From positions 1 through 64,000 of the forward strand of contig NZ_VOGO01000009.1 of NCBI RefSeq assembly GCF_007923355.1: a stretch of DNA of 64,000 nucleotides, in the 5' to 3' direction. The notes beneath the pieces were generated by a model. That model did no database searches and was not told the DNA's origin. It was given only the letters and a program-made list of their open reading frames with translations. This document shows positions 17,209 to 27,183 of the stretch, in pieces (within the stretch, counting starts at the first letter, position 1; each line of letters starts with the position of its first letter). Source of the DNA: Falsiphaeobacter marinintestinus. GTDB taxonomy: Bacteria > Pseudomonadota > Alphaproteobacteria > Rhodobacterales > Rhodobacteraceae. The position numbers were made by a program, and so were the translations under genes.

Positions 17209-18219
17209 ATGATCGAAATGCAAACACTGTCTCTGGCGGAAATCGAAGATCTGTCGTTCCGCGCCCTTGTCGCCGCAGGTACGTCTGAAGCAAACGCACG
17301 CCCGCTGGCACAAGCCACCGCCGCGACCGAGGCGGACGGCGTGGCAAGCCACGGTCTGGCCTATATCCCGATCTATTGCGAACACGTCGGCTGCGGCAAG
17401 GTCGACGGGCAAGCGGCCCCGGTCATCGACACCCCGCGCCCCGGTGTTGTCACCGTTGATGCCGCAACCGGTTTCGCCCATGCAGCCATTGAGGCCGGGT
17501 TCGAACGGTTGATCCCGATGGCCCGCACGCAGGGTATTGCCGCTTTGGCCATCAACAACAGCTATAATTGCGGTGTATTGGGGTATCACACGTATCGTCT
17601 GGCACAGGCGGGGCTGGTTGGACTTGGCTTTACCAACGCACCGGCCTCAATCGCGCCATCGGGCGGGGCGAAACCCGTTGTCGGCACCAATCCGTTTTCG
17701 ATTGCCGCACCGGGGCCGGATGGGCAGCCCGCAGTGCTGATCGACCAAAGCGCCAGCACCATCGCAAAGTCCGAAGTCATGAAACACGCCCGCGAAGGCA
17801 AGCCGATCCCGACGGGGTGGGCGCTGGACGGCGACGGCAATCCGACCACCGACCCGGCAGTTGGATTGAAGGGGTCGATGGCCCCGTCGGGTGGCTACAA
17901 AGGCGTCGGCATCTCGATAATGACCGAAATGATGGCGGCAGCGCTGACCGGCGCGACACTGGGGATCCATGCCTCACCTTTCTCAGGGACCGCAGGTGGC
18001 CCCCCGAAAACCGGCCAGTTCTTTATCGCGATTGATCCGGGCGCGACCTCGGGCGGGATGTTTGCAGACCGGATGGCGGATCTGGTCGGCGCAATCCACG
18101 ATCAGGATGGCGCGCGTCTGCCGGGGGATGGCAGAAAAGCAAAACGTCTGGCCGCAGCCACCGATGGGGTTCCGGTCAACGTCGCGACGCTGGACAAAAT
18201 CCGGGCCATTCTGGGCTAA
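17209..18219 (+). CDS. Ldh_2/MDH2-family NAD(P)H-dependent oxidoreductase
   Basis: This 336-residue protein belongs to the malate/L-lactate dehydrogenase-like family (YlbC/YiaK/AllD/DpkA type), which reduces 2-oxo acids or cyclic imines such as delta1-pyrroline-2-carboxylate and delta1-piperideine-2-carboxylate. The catalytic His48 lies in the SHGLAY motif, and NNSYNCGVLGYH and APSGGAKPVVGTNPFS are typical. It closes the operon, 12 bases after the DUF3726-like gene. The cyclic imine or 2-oxo acid choice cannot be made from sequence, but an imine reductase role would suit the ALDH at the operon start. Confidence 0.85.
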   Translation: MIEMQTLSLAEIEDLSFRALVAAGTSEANARPLAQATAATEADGVASHGLAYIPIYCEHVGCGKVDGQAAPVIDTPRPGVVTVDAATGFAHAAIEAGFERLIPMARTQGIAALAINNSYNCGVLGYHTYRLAQAGLVGLGFTNAPASIAPSGGAKPVVGTNPFSIAAPGPDGQPAVLIDQSASTIAKSEVMKHAREGKPIPTGWALDGDGNPTTDPAVGLKGSMAPSGGYKGVGISIMTEMMAAALTGATLGIHASPFSGTAGGPPKTGQFFIAIDPGATSGGMFADRMADLVGAIHDQDGARLPGDGRKAKRLAAATDGVPVNVATLDKIRAILG

Positions 18220-18297
18220 CCGCCGGGCTGGCCTTTGTCGCCGCGCCTGTGCATACCTTTGCGACACACTTAGGCAGGGGCGTGGAACAAGGCGGGT

Positions 18298-19200
18298 ATG
18301 GCGCAGGTCAATCTGAAACAACTTGAAGCGTTTGTTCAGGTCGCAGATCTGGGCAGCTTTCGCCGTGCTGCCGAAAAACTGCACACCACCCAACCCAACA
18401 TCTCAACCCGGATTTCCGGGTTGGAAACCCAGTTGGGCGTCAAGCTGATGGATCGGGATGCCGGGTCCGTCCGGCTGACCCCCAAAGGGGCCGAGTTGTT
18501 GCCCTATGCCCGCCAGGTGATCCGGTCCCATGATGAGTTTCTGGTCGCAGCCGGGGACGATGCGCTGTTCGAAGGTGTGCTTCGGCTGGGCGTGACCGAG
18601 ATGGTCGTGCATTCCTGGCTTGGGGCCTATCTGTCTGGACTGAAAGACAGGTTTCCGAACATTGATATCGATCTGACGGTCGATGTGTCGGCCAATCTGT
18701 CGGACGCCTTGTTCAGCCGTTCCATCGATCTGGCCTTGCAAAGCGGGCCGTTCAGCAGACAGACCTCGGGCGCGATCGAACTGGGCAGTTTCCCGATGAT
18801 CTGGGTTGGCGCGCCTGATCTGGGGATCGGCCAGCGGGTCTTGTCGTTGCGTGATCTGGCCGCCAATCCAATCCTGACCCATGCCCGGGGCACGTTGCCG
18901 TTTGAACAACTGAAAGACCATATCGCAGCCGCGCCGGACGTCTCTGTCCGGCTGGTGCCGTCGACCAACATGTCAGCATGCATCCAGATGACCGTCGAGG
19001 GGCTGGGCGTTGCCTGCCTGCCCGAAGTCATGGTTCGCAAAGAAATTGTGGCTGGTGATCTGGTCCCACTGAGATACCTGTGGTGCCCGGATGAGCTCAG
19101 CTTTCAGGCCCGCTACGATGCTGACGCGTCGCCGCATTATGTGGCCGAGGCAGCAGCCCTGGCCGGCCAGGTTTCCGATGGAGATCTGTCCGCAGGATAA
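18298..19200 (+). CDS. LysR-family transcriptional regulator
   Basis: This 300-residue protein has an N-terminal LysR helix-turn-helix (LKQLEAFVQVADLGSFRRAA, TTQPNISTRISGLE) and a substrate-binding domain. It is on the same strand as and between the Ldh_2 operon and the HyuAB operon, whose promoter lies immediately after its stop codon. It may control either or both. Confidence 0.9.
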   Translation: MAQVNLKQLEAFVQVADLGSFRRAAEKLHTTQPNISTRISGLETQLGVKLMDRDAGSVRLTPKGAELLPYARQVIRSHDEFLVAAGDDALFEGVLRLGVTEMVVHSWLGAYLSGLKDRFPNIDIDLTVDVSANLSDALFSRSIDLALQSGPFSRQTSGAIELGSFPMIWVGAPDLGIGQRVLSLRDLAANPILTHARGTLPFEQLKDHIAAAPDVSVRLVPSTNMSACIQMTVEGLGVACLPEVMVRKEIVAGDLVPLRYLWCPDELSFQARYDADASPHYVAEAAALAGQVSDGDLSAG

Positions 19201-19204
19201 AATT

Positions 19205-19233
19205 TTGTTATCCTATTCATCGAAACTAATAAT
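19205..19233 (+). promoter_or_regulatory. Predicted sigma70-type promoter for the first HyuAB operon
   Basis: TTGTTA (19205-19210) and AATAAT (19228-19233) are separated by 17 bases, matching 4/6 and 5/6 of the -35 and -10 consensus. The gene starts at 19291. The AT-rich stretch is striking against the GC-rich surroundings. Confidence 0.5.
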
Positions 19234-19290
19234 TGGATCGGATCAATCGCTCCGCGCTAAGCTGTCTTCGACTCAGATGAAGGACAGGCA

Positions 19291-21408
19291 ATGGCGGATG
19301 CAGCGACAAGGTTGGGTGTCGATATCGGGGGGACCTTTACCGATGTTGTGTTAGAGCGCGGGGACCAGTGGTTTTCAACCAAGGTTCTGACCACCTATGC
19401 CGCGCCCGAGGACGCAATCATCGAAGGCATGCATCAGGTCTGTGCCAAGGCCGGCGTCAAGCCTGACGTGATCTCTCAGATCATCCACGGCACGACGCTG
19501 GCGACAAATGCGCTGATCGAACGACGCGGTGCCAAAACTGCGCTGATCACCACCAAAGGCTTTCGCGACGTTATCGAAATGCGGACCGAAAGCCGGTTCG
19601 AACAGTACGATTTGAACCTGAAACTCCCCGATCCGCTGTTGCCCCGGAACCGCCGCTATGTTGTGTCCGAACGACTGGATGCGCGCGGCAATGTGTTGAT
19701 CCCGCTGGATCAGGCCGAGGTCGAGGCACTGGCAGAAGAATTGAAACAGGCCGCCTATGACAGCGTCGCGGTCGGCCTGCTGCATTCTTACACCAACGAC
19801 GCTCACGAACGGATGGTGGCGCAGGTGCTGGCCGAAAAACTACCCGGCGTGATGGTGTCGCTGTCGTCCGAAGTGTCGCCGCAGATGCGCGAATACGAAC
19901 GCTTCAACACCACCATCGCCAACGCTTACATCAAGCCGCTGATGAAGTCCTATCTGGGTCGGTTGCGCGACCAACTGGCCGAACAAGGGGCCGATTGCCC
20001 GATTTTCCTGATGCATTCCGGCGGCGGGATCATGTCGCTGGAAAGTGCCGCCGAGTTTCCGGTGCGTCTGGTCGAATCCGGGCCCGCGGGCGGTGCGATT
20101 TTTGCCGCTGACATCGCTGCGCGGCATGGGCTGGACAAGGTGCTCAGCTTTGACATGGGCGGCACCACGGCCAAGATCTGTCTGATCAAGGACCAGTCGC
20201 CCAAGACCGCCCGCGTGTTCGAAGTGGCCCGGACTTATCGGTTCAAAAAAGGCTCGGGCATGCCGATCTCGATTCCGGTGATCGACATGGTCGAAATTGG
20301 GGCAGGCGGCGGATCGCTGGCGCATGTTGATGGCATGAACCAGATCAGGGTCGGTCCTGAAAGCGCGGGGTCGGAACCGGGACCAGCCTGCTATGGCCGT
20401 GGCGGTAAGCGCCCTGCCGTAACCGATGCCGATCTGGTGTTGGGCAAGCTGGATCCTGAGAATTTCGCGGGCGGTTCTATCCCTCTGAACCCCAAGAGTT
20501 CGGCCACAGCGCTGGAGGCCGAAATTGGATCCAAGCTGAATATGGACGCGACCGAGGCCGCCTGGGGGCTGGCCGAAGTCGTCGACGAAAACATGGCCAA
20601 TGCCGCCCGCGTTCATGCGGTGGAAAACGGAGAAGACCTGAGCGATTATACCATGATCGCCTTCGGTGGCGCAGCCCCGCTGCATGCTGCACGGTTGTGC
20701 GAAAAGCTGGGCGTGGATCGTTGCCTTGTACCGCAGGGCGCGGGCGTCGGCTCGGCCATCGGTTTCCTGCGCGCGCCGTTCAGCTTTGAAGCCAACCGAT
20801 CAGTCTTTATGCGATTGTCAGACTTTGACCCCCACACGGTCAAATCCCTGTTTGCCGAGATGGAGGCCGAGGCCACCGGCTTTGTCCGCTCTTGCGACGC
20901 GATCGCCCCGATCGAGGCCCATCACCGCGTCTACATGCGCTATTCGGGGCAGGGTTGGGAGATCCCCGTCAGCCTGACCGCGCAACAGGCCGCGGCCCCT
21001 GATGCGGCGACTCTTCTGTCGTTGTTCGAACAGGATTACGCCAACCTCTTTGGCCGCACCGTCGATGGCATGGAGGTCGAAATCACCGTCTGGTCTGTCA
21101 ACGCCTTTACCGCTCAAGCCCCGACCACGCCGCTCACTGGACCCGGTGCACAGTTCACTGCCGACGTTACAGACAGCCGTGCCCTGTTCGACCCCGGGAC
21201 CGGGGCAACTGTTTCTGCCGCCGTTGTCCCCCGCGCCAACCTGACCCCCGGCGGAACCGCACAGGGACCGGCCGTGATCACCGAGGATGAGACGACCGTA
21301 ATCGTGCCGTCCAGCCGCGATGTGACCACCCATTCCGACGGCACGCTGGATGTGTTTGTCAAACCCGATGCGGCAGTGTCCGGCAAGCAGGAGAAAGCCC
21401 GTGCATAA
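19291..21408 (+). CDS. hyuA: HyuA-type hydantoinase/oxoprolinase subunit A (first copy)
   Basis: This 705-residue protein starts with the ATP-binding ASKHA-type motif VDIGGTFTDVV (10-20) and carries the hydantoinase A/oxoprolinase core with FDMGGTTAKICL (about 287-298) and GAGGGSLAHVDG (about 337-348). With HyuB it hydrolyses cyclic amides (5-oxoproline, N-methylhydantoin, lactams) using ATP, or in related complexes carboxylates ketones. Which one is not determined. Its stop overlaps the HyuB start. A promoter is predicted just upstream. Soluble, cytoplasmic. Confidence 0.9.
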   Translation: MADAATRLGVDIGGTFTDVVLERGDQWFSTKVLTTYAAPEDAIIEGMHQVCAKAGVKPDVISQIIHGTTLATNALIERRGAKTALITTKGFRDVIEMRTESRFEQYDLNLKLPDPLLPRNRRYVVSERLDARGNVLIPLDQAEVEALAEELKQAAYDSVAVGLLHSYTNDAHERMVAQVLAEKLPGVMVSLSSEVSPQMREYERFNTTIANAYIKPLMKSYLGRLRDQLAEQGADCPIFLMHSGGGIMSLESAAEFPVRLVESGPAGGAIFAADIAARHGLDKVLSFDMGGTTAKICLIKDQSPKTARVFEVARTYRFKKGSGMPISIPVIDMVEIGAGGGSLAHVDGMNQIRVGPESAGSEPGPACYGRGGKRPAVTDADLVLGKLDPENFAGGSIPLNPKSSATALEAEIGSKLNMDATEAAWGLAEVVDENMANAARVHAVENGEDLSDYTMIAFGGAAPLHAARLCEKLGVDRCLVPQGAGVGSAIGFLRAPFSFEANRSVFMRLSDFDPHTVKSLFAEMEAEATGFVRSCDAIAPIEAHHRVYMRYSGQGWEIPVSLTAQQAAAPDAATLLSLFEQDYANLFGRTVDGMEVEITVWSVNAFTAQAPTTPLTGPGAQFTADVTDSRALFDPGTGATVSAAVVPRANLTPGGTAQGPAVITEDETTVIVPSSRDVTTHSDGTLDVFVKPDAAVSGKQEKARA

Positions 21409-23107
21409 GATGTCTCAAGTTGCCTATCAGGTGATGTGGAACCGCCTGATCTCGGTCGTTGAAGAACAGGCGCAGGCCCTTGTTCGCACCGCCTTTTCCA
21501 CGTCGGTCCGCGAAGCTGGCGATCTGTCTGCCGGTGTCTATAACGCAGACGGGCAAATGCTGGCCCAAGCCGTTACCGGCACGCCGGGTCACGTCAACGC
21601 CATGGCTGATGCCGTCGGTCATTTCATCCGCCGTATCGGGCACCAGAACATGGTGCAGGGCGATGTCTATATCACCAACGATCCGTGGGAAGGCACCGGC
21701 CACAAGCATGACATCACCGTTGTCACCCCGTCGTTCCACAACGGTCAGCTGATCGGGTTTTTCGCCTGTACGGCGCATGTCACCGATGTCGGCGGGCGCG
21801 GATTTGGTGCGGATGCCAATGATGTGCATGAAGAGGGGCTTTATATCCCGATCATGAAATTCGCTGCGGCGGGTGAGGTTGATCAGACGCTTCTGGCCAT
21901 CATTCGCGGCAACGTGCGCGAACCAGATCAGCTTGTCGGCGACATCTATGCGCTGGCCACCTGTAACGAGATCGGCCACCGCCGCCTGATCGAGATGATC
22001 GAAGAATTCGATCTGCCCGATCTTACCGGCATTTCAGACTTCATCCTGACCAATTCGCGCAAAGCCACGCTGGACAAGATCAACGCGCTGACACCCGGCA
22101 CTGCGCAAGGTCACATGCGCATCGATGGCTATTCGAACCCGATTGATTTGCACGTTCGGGTCACCATCGAAAAAGACCGCATCATCAGCGATTGGGCGGG
22201 TACCAGCGGGCTGGACAAGAAAGGCATCAACGTGCCGTTGGTCTACACCAAGGCCTATGCCTGTTACGCTCTGAAATGCGCCATCGCGCCCGAGATCCCC
22301 AACAATGCCGCCTCGCTTGCGCCGTTCGAAATCACGGCGCCCAAGGATAGCATCGTTAACGCGGTTCACCCTGCACCGGTCGCGCTGCGCCACATCATCG
22401 GGCACATGGTGCCCGACACGGTCTATGACGCTCTTGATAAACTGCTGCCCGGCGTCGTTCCCGCCGAAGGGGCCGGATGCCTGTGCAACTTCCAGGTCTC
22501 TCTGCGCCCGCGCACCGACGCGCCTGCGCCGAGTGATGCTGTCCGGGCCGAGGTGCTGACCTTCAACTCGGGCGGATCGGGGGCGCGCCCAACTCTGGAC
22601 GGGATGAGCGCTACGGCATTTCCATCCGGCGTTATGACGATGCCCGTCGAGGCCACCGAACAGGTTGGCCCGGTGATCATCTGGCGCAAAGAACTGCGCC
22701 CGGACAGCGGTGGAGCAGGCCAATATCGCGGCGGTCTGGGTCAGTTCATGGAGGTCGGTGCGCGTGAGGGCCACGAATTCGACATTCAGGCCATGTTCGA
22801 TCGCGTCGATCACCCCGCACTGGGCCGAAGGGGCGGTCAACCGGGCGCGGCGACGATCATCGCCCGCGACGACGGCACCCCCATGCAGGGCAAGGGCAAG
22901 CAGTTCGTGCCGCACGGAACCCGGGTCTGCATGGCCTTCCCCGGTGGGGCAGGTTACGGCGCGCCGGCCGATCGCGACATGGACCTCGTGAAACGCGATC
23001 TTGCGCTGGGCTACATCACGCCGGATACGGCAAAACAACATTATGGGTTGAACCAGGTCGACATCGACGCGGTTCTGACCCGCGCCAAACAAGGGGAGGC
23101 CGTCTGA
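21401..23107 (+). CDS. hyuB: HyuB-type hydantoinase/oxoprolinase subunit B (first copy)
   Basis: This 568-residue hydantoinase B-family protein pairs with the preceding HyuA. It shows ITNDPWEGTGHKHDITVV (about 108-125) and the C-terminal GGAGQYRGGLGQFMEV and GGAGYGAPADRD glycine-rich blocks typical of the family. GTG 21401 is preferred because AGGAG (21389-21393) lies seven bases upstream; ATG 21410 is an alternative. It overlaps HyuA by 8 bases and the flavoenzyme by 1 base. The family's catalysis is by the A/B complex. Confidence 0.9.
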   Translation: MHKMSQVAYQVMWNRLISVVEEQAQALVRTAFSTSVREAGDLSAGVYNADGQMLAQAVTGTPGHVNAMADAVGHFIRRIGHQNMVQGDVYITNDPWEGTGHKHDITVVTPSFHNGQLIGFFACTAHVTDVGGRGFGADANDVHEEGLYIPIMKFAAAGEVDQTLLAIIRGNVREPDQLVGDIYALATCNEIGHRRLIEMIEEFDLPDLTGISDFILTNSRKATLDKINALTPGTAQGHMRIDGYSNPIDLHVRVTIEKDRIISDWAGTSGLDKKGINVPLVYTKAYACYALKCAIAPEIPNNAASLAPFEITAPKDSIVNAVHPAPVALRHIIGHMVPDTVYDALDKLLPGVVPAEGAGCLCNFQVSLRPRTDAPAPSDAVRAEVLTFNSGGSGARPTLDGMSATAFPSGVMTMPVEATEQVGPVIIWRKELRPDSGGAGQYRGGLGQFMEVGAREGHEFDIQAMFDRVDHPALGRRGGQPGAATIIARDDGTPMQGKGKQFVPHGTRVCMAFPGGAGYGAPADRDMDLVKRDLALGYITPDTAKQHYGLNQVDIDAVLTRAKQGEAV

Positions 23108-24330
23108 TGGCTGCCAGCGGATATGCAACAACACCGACAAAGTCATCCTATGACGTGATCATCATCGGCGGGGCCATTATGGGCTCGTCGACCGCATGGT
23201 TCCTGTCGGACAACCCCGATTTCACCGGATCGGTTCTGGTGGTCGAGCGCGACGCGTCCTATGAAAACAGTTCGACCGCGCACACGAATTCCTGCATGCG
23301 CCAGCAGTTTTCAACCGAACTGAATGTGCGGATATCGCAATTTGCCGCCGATTTCGTGAAGAACCTGCGCGGCTACATGGGTGGCGACGAACGCGTTCCA
23401 GAACTGGACATCCAGAATTATGGGTATCTCTATCTGGCCGACAATAACAGCTTTGCCGACGTCTTGCGCGACAATCAGAAGGTCCAGTTGGCTGCTGGGG
23501 CCGAAACCCGGCTGCTGACACCCGACCAGATCGCTGCCGATTACCCGTTCTACAACATCGAAGACATCGTTCTGGGCTCGATCAACACCAAGGACGAAGG
23601 ATATTGGGACGGCGGAGCCGTCTTTGACTGGTTCCGTCGCTCGGCCCGCGAACGGGGCGTCGAATACGTGTCGAACGAAGTTGTCGCGATGACCAAAAAC
23701 GCGGATGGCACCCGGGTGCAAAGCGTGACCCTGAAATCGGGCGAGGTCGTGTCCTGCGGCCAGATCGTCAACGCCTCTGGCCCCCGCGCCGCGCGTACGG
23801 CAAAAATGGCCGGTATCGATGTGCCGGTTGAACCGCGCAAACGGTTCACATGGATCTTTTCCGCCGAACAGCCGCTGGATCGCGATTTGCCACTGACCAT
23901 TGACCCGTCCGGGGTGCATTTCCGTCAGGACGGGCCAAAAACCTATCTGGCTGGCTGCCCCGCGAACCCTGATCCGGCTGTCGATTTCGACGATTTCAAC
24001 ATGGATCACGGCATCTGGCAGGACCATGTCTGGCCGATCATCGCCACGCGCATCCCGCAATTCGAGGCGATCAAGGTCGTCAACGAATGGGCCGGTCATT
24101 ACGCGTTCAACACCTTTGATCAGAACGCGATCCTCGGCCCGCATCACGAGGTCGAGAATTTCATCTTCCAGAACGGGTTTTCGGGCCACGGGCTGCAGCA
24201 ATCGCCAGCCATGGGGCGCGGTATTGCTGAATGGCTGACCTATGGCGAATACCGCAGTCTTGATTTGTCGCTGTTTGCCTATGAGCGGATCGTGAAAGGG
24301 CAACCCATCATCGAAAAGGCCGTCATATGA
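23107..24330 (+). CDS. DAO-family FAD-dependent oxidoreductase
   Basis: This 407-residue flavoprotein has the N-terminal dinucleotide motif (IIGGAIMGSSTAW, about 18-30) and C-terminal NGFSGHGLQQSPAMGRGIAEW, typical of the DAO family (sarcosine/glycine oxidase, FOXRED1 branch). It would oxidise a secondary or primary amine of an amino acid released by the HyuAB step. The start ATG overlaps the HyuB stop and its own stop overlaps the aldolase start. The exact amine substrate is open. Confidence 0.85.
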   Translation: MAASGYATTPTKSSYDVIIIGGAIMGSSTAWFLSDNPDFTGSVLVVERDASYENSSTAHTNSCMRQQFSTELNVRISQFAADFVKNLRGYMGGDERVPELDIQNYGYLYLADNNSFADVLRDNQKVQLAAGAETRLLTPDQIAADYPFYNIEDIVLGSINTKDEGYWDGGAVFDWFRRSARERGVEYVSNEVVAMTKNADGTRVQSVTLKSGEVVSCGQIVNASGPRAARTAKMAGIDVPVEPRKRFTWIFSAEQPLDRDLPLTIDPSGVHFRQDGPKTYLAGCPANPDPAVDFDDFNMDHGIWQDHVWPIIATRIPQFEAIKVVNEWAGHYAFNTFDQNAILGPHHEVENFIFQNGFSGHGLQQSPAMGRGIAEWLTYGEYRSLDLSLFAYERIVKGQPIIEKAVI

Positions 24331-25094
24331 ACCTGCCCGACAACCCGTTCCTTGCCGCGATCCGCGCAGGTCAGCCCCAGATCGGCCTGTGGGTGACCCT
24401 GTCCGACCCCTTCGCCGCCGAGGCCGTGGCCAGTGCAGGCTATGACTGGGTGCTGATCGATATGGAGCATTCGCCCAACGATCTGAAGTCTGTCATGGCC
24501 CAGCTTCAGGTGTTTGCGGCCCATTCCACAACACCCATCGTGCGGCCCGACTGGAACGACCCGGTCAAGGTCAAACGCCTGTTGGATATCGGCGCGCCGG
24601 GCCTGTTGTTCCCGATGGTACAATCCGTGGCTGAGGCGCAGGCAGCCGTCGCGGCGACCCGGTATCCGCCGCGCGGTATCCGGGGTGTCGCGGGCACCAC
24701 CCGTGCCAATGCCTTTGGTCGCATTCAGAACTATTTCACCCGCATCGAAGACGAAATCGCCGTTTTGATCCAGGCCGAAACCCTGTCCGCTGTGGCGCAG
24801 GTTGAGGACATGGCCGACACCGATGGGGTCGACGGCGTGTTCTTCGGCCCCGCTGATATCGCTGCCGACATGGGGTTTCTTGGCCAGCCCATGCACGAAG
24901 ACGTCTGGGCCAAAATCCTTCCGGCGGCACACAGGCTGATCGCCAAGGGCATTCCTGTTGGCACGCTGGTCATGGACCCGGCCTTTGCCAAACGCCTGCT
25001 GGGCGAAGGGTTCACCTTTGTCGCCTGTGGATCTGATGCCGGCCTGCTGGCGCGCGGCAGCGATGCGCTGCTCGCCAAGATGAGGGCGGGCTGA
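24327..25094 (+). CDS. HpcH/HpaI-family class II aldolase
   Basis: This 255-residue TIM-barrel protein belongs to the HpcH/HpaI family of metal-dependent pyruvate (or oxaloacetate) aldolases. Typical signs are IGLWVTLSDPFAAE, LIDMEHSPND, the Arg in IVRPDWND, the Glu in LIQAETLSA and GPADIAADMG. It cleaves 4-hydroxy-2-oxo acids to pyruvate and an aldehyde; here probably after transamination or oxidation of a hydroxyamino acid. Overlaps with the flavoenzyme by four bases. Confidence 0.85.
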   Translation: MNLPDNPFLAAIRAGQPQIGLWVTLSDPFAAEAVASAGYDWVLIDMEHSPNDLKSVMAQLQVFAAHSTTPIVRPDWNDPVKVKRLLDIGAPGLLFPMVQSVAEAQAAVAATRYPPRGIRGVAGTTRANAFGRIQNYFTRIEDEIAVLIQAETLSAVAQVEDMADTDGVDGVFFGPADIAADMGFLGQPMHEDVWAKILPAAHRLIAKGIPVGTLVMDPAFAKRLLGEGFTFVACGSDAGLLARGSDALLAKMRAG

Positions 25095-26306
25095 ATGCCC
25101 GTCTACACCGCGTCCCAGCTGTCAAAGGTACAGCCCTCGGCCTCGGCTGCGATCAGTCAAAAGGCCAGGGCCATGCGCGCAGCGGGCGAGGACGTGATCG
25201 ACCTTGGGCTGGGCGAACCCGACTTTGACACGCCGCCCCATATCGTCGAGGCCGCGCACCGCGCTGCGCAAGGCGGTCAGACCCGCTATCCGCCCACGTC
25301 CGGAACCTCGGCCCTGAAACAAGCCATTCAGGCCAAGTTTCAGCATGATAACGGTCTGATCTTTGCCGCAGACCAAATCATCGTGTCGAACGGCGCCAAA
25401 CAGGTCATCTTCGACGCCCTGATGGCGACCTTGGAGCCGGGGGACGAGGTTATCCTCGCCGCGCCCTATTTTGACAGCTACCGCAATATCATCAGCCTTT
25501 TGGGGGGCGTGCGCCGGGTCGTCCAGACCCACCCCGACGACCAGTTTCTGCTGCGCCCCGAGGATCTGGAGGCCGCGATCACCGATAAAACCCGCTGGCT
25601 GATCCTGAACGCGCCTTCGAACCCGGCGGGCGCAAGTTATTCGCACGCGGATTTACAGGCTTTGGGGCAGGTTCTGGCCCGTCACCCGCAGGTGCTGATC
25701 CTGTCGGACGAGATCTATGAACATATCCTGTTCGACGGGCATACCCATGTTGCATTCGCCGCCGCGTGCCCGGATCTGGCCGACCGCATTCTCACGGTGA
25801 ACGGTGTCTCCAAGGCTTACGCCATGACCGGTTGGCGCATCGGGTATGGTGCGGGGCCCAAGGGCCTGATCGACGCCATGACAACCGTGCAATCGCAGAT
25901 CTCGTCTGGCGCCTGTTCCGTCGCACAGGCCGCCGCGACCGAGGCGCTGACCGGCCCGCAGGATTGCGTGATGACCTTTCGAACCGCCTTTGAACGCCGC
26001 CGGAACCTTGTCGTTGACGCGATTGCCACCACTCCGGGCCTGAGCCTGATCCGCCCCAAAGGCGCGTTCTATGCGCTGATCGACTGCAGTGATCTGATCG
26101 GCCCGGCAAGCGGGCTGCAAAACGATGTTCAGGTCGTTGAGCACCTTCTGACCCACGCCAAAATCGCCGCCGTTCCGGGCAGCGTTTACGACATGCCGGG
26201 ACATTTTCGCATCTCGACAGCCTGCGCTGACGACACCCTGACAACCGCAATGAACCGGATCGCCACGGCATCCGAAACCGCCCTCAATGGAAAGGCCACA
26301 AATTGA
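25095..26306 (+). CDS. Class I PLP-dependent aminotransferase (AspC-like)
   Basis: This 403-residue fold type I aminotransferase has the PLP Lys240 (NGVSKAYAMTGWRIG), NAPSNPAG (about 172-179) and DEIYEH (205-210). It moves an amino group between an amino acid and a 2-oxo acid. Its ATG directly follows the aldolase stop, so it probably supplies the oxo acid to the aldolase. The substrate amino acid is not predictable. Confidence 0.9.
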   Translation: MPVYTASQLSKVQPSASAAISQKARAMRAAGEDVIDLGLGEPDFDTPPHIVEAAHRAAQGGQTRYPPTSGTSALKQAIQAKFQHDNGLIFAADQIIVSNGAKQVIFDALMATLEPGDEVILAAPYFDSYRNIISLLGGVRRVVQTHPDDQFLLRPEDLEAAITDKTRWLILNAPSNPAGASYSHADLQALGQVLARHPQVLILSDEIYEHILFDGHTHVAFAAACPDLADRILTVNGVSKAYAMTGWRIGYGAGPKGLIDAMTTVQSQISSGACSVAQAAATEALTGPQDCVMTFRTAFERRRNLVVDAIATTPGLSLIRPKGAFYALIDCSDLIGPASGLQNDVQVVEHLLTHAKIAAVPGSVYDMPGHFRISTACADDTLTTAMNRIATASETALNGKATN

Positions 26307-27139
26307 AAAAGCTTGTCCTGACCGGAGCCGCCGGACGGCTTGGCTCTTACCTTCGCGAACCACTTTCAAAGCTTGCCGATGAACTGGTGTCCTCTGATAT
26401 CGCAGATGATATCGGTACCCTGTATCCCGGCGAGCGCTATCAGAAGGCCGATTTGGCCAAGTATGATGACATTCACGCCCTGCTGGACGGGGCCGACATG
26501 GTTGTCCATTTCGGGGCCATCGGCGACGAAGCCCCGTTCGAAACCATCCTCGGCCCCAACATAGTCGGCGCTTACAACGTGTGGGAGGCCGCCTATCAGC
26601 ACAAGCTGCGCCGCGTGGTCTATGCCAGTTCGATCCACGCCGTGGGCATGCATCCCAGACAGGATTTCATCGGGACTGATGCCCGCCATCGCCCCGATAC
26701 GTTCTATGGTCTCGCCAAGTGTTTTGCCGAAGATCTGGGCAGTCTTTACTGGGACAAGCGCGGATTGGAATCCGTGTGCCTGCGTATTCTGTCAGCGGCA
26801 CAGGTCACCAGCACCCGCGCGCTGGGCACATGGCTGAGCTATGAGGACCTGATCCAGCTTGTCATCCGCGGCATCGATACGCCGACCACCGGCTTCAGCG
26901 TGGTGTACGGCGTGTCGAACAACGACCGGACCCCGGTGGATAACAGCAAGGCCAGCTTTCTGGGCTATCGTCCCAAGGACAACGCCGAACAGTTTGCCGA
27001 AACAATCCTGTCCGAGGCAGATCCTGCCGATGTCAGTGACCCGGCCCAGATGTGCCACGGCGGGCCTTTTGCCTCGATCGAGCTTGGCAACAGCGGACTG
27101 GCGACGATGGATATCGTCGACGACACGAAACAGACGTAA
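26303..27139 (+). CDS. NAD-dependent epimerase/dehydratase-family protein, uronate dehydrogenase-like
   Basis: This 278-residue extended SDR has TGAAGRLG (7-14) for NAD and the catalytic Tyr135/Lys139 pair (YGLAK). Overall sequence follows bacterial uronate dehydrogenases (GNNVGAYN-like and ASSIHAVGMHP segments), which oxidise aldohexuronic acids. TTG 26303 overlaps the aminotransferase stop (TTGA); no better start exists nearby. An uronate substrate would be surprising here, so a related polyol or hydroxyacid is possible. Confidence 0.75.
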   Translation: MKKLVLTGAAGRLGSYLREPLSKLADELVSSDIADDIGTLYPGERYQKADLAKYDDIHALLDGADMVVHFGAIGDEAPFETILGPNIVGAYNVWEAAYQHKLRRVVYASSIHAVGMHPRQDFIGTDARHRPDTFYGLAKCFAEDLGSLYWDKRGLESVCLRILSAAQVTSTRALGTWLSYEDLIQLVIRGIDTPTTGFSVVYGVSNNDRTPVDNSKASFLGYRPKDNAEQFAETILSEADPADVSDPAQMCHGGPFASIELGNSGLATMDIVDDTKQT

Positions 27140-27147
27140 TCAACGGC

Positions 27148-27176
27148 GCGCCCGGGCAGTTTGGCACCCCGGGCGC
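27148..27176. terminator. Bidirectional hairpin between convergent genes
   Basis: GCGCCCGGG (27148-27156) and CCCGGGCGC (27168-27176) form a perfect 9-bp GC stem around an 11-base loop, in the 44-base gap between the SDR gene and the minus-strand EEP gene. No T tract, but position and stability suit a bidirectional terminator. Confidence 0.55.
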
Positions 27177-27183
27177 ACTAACC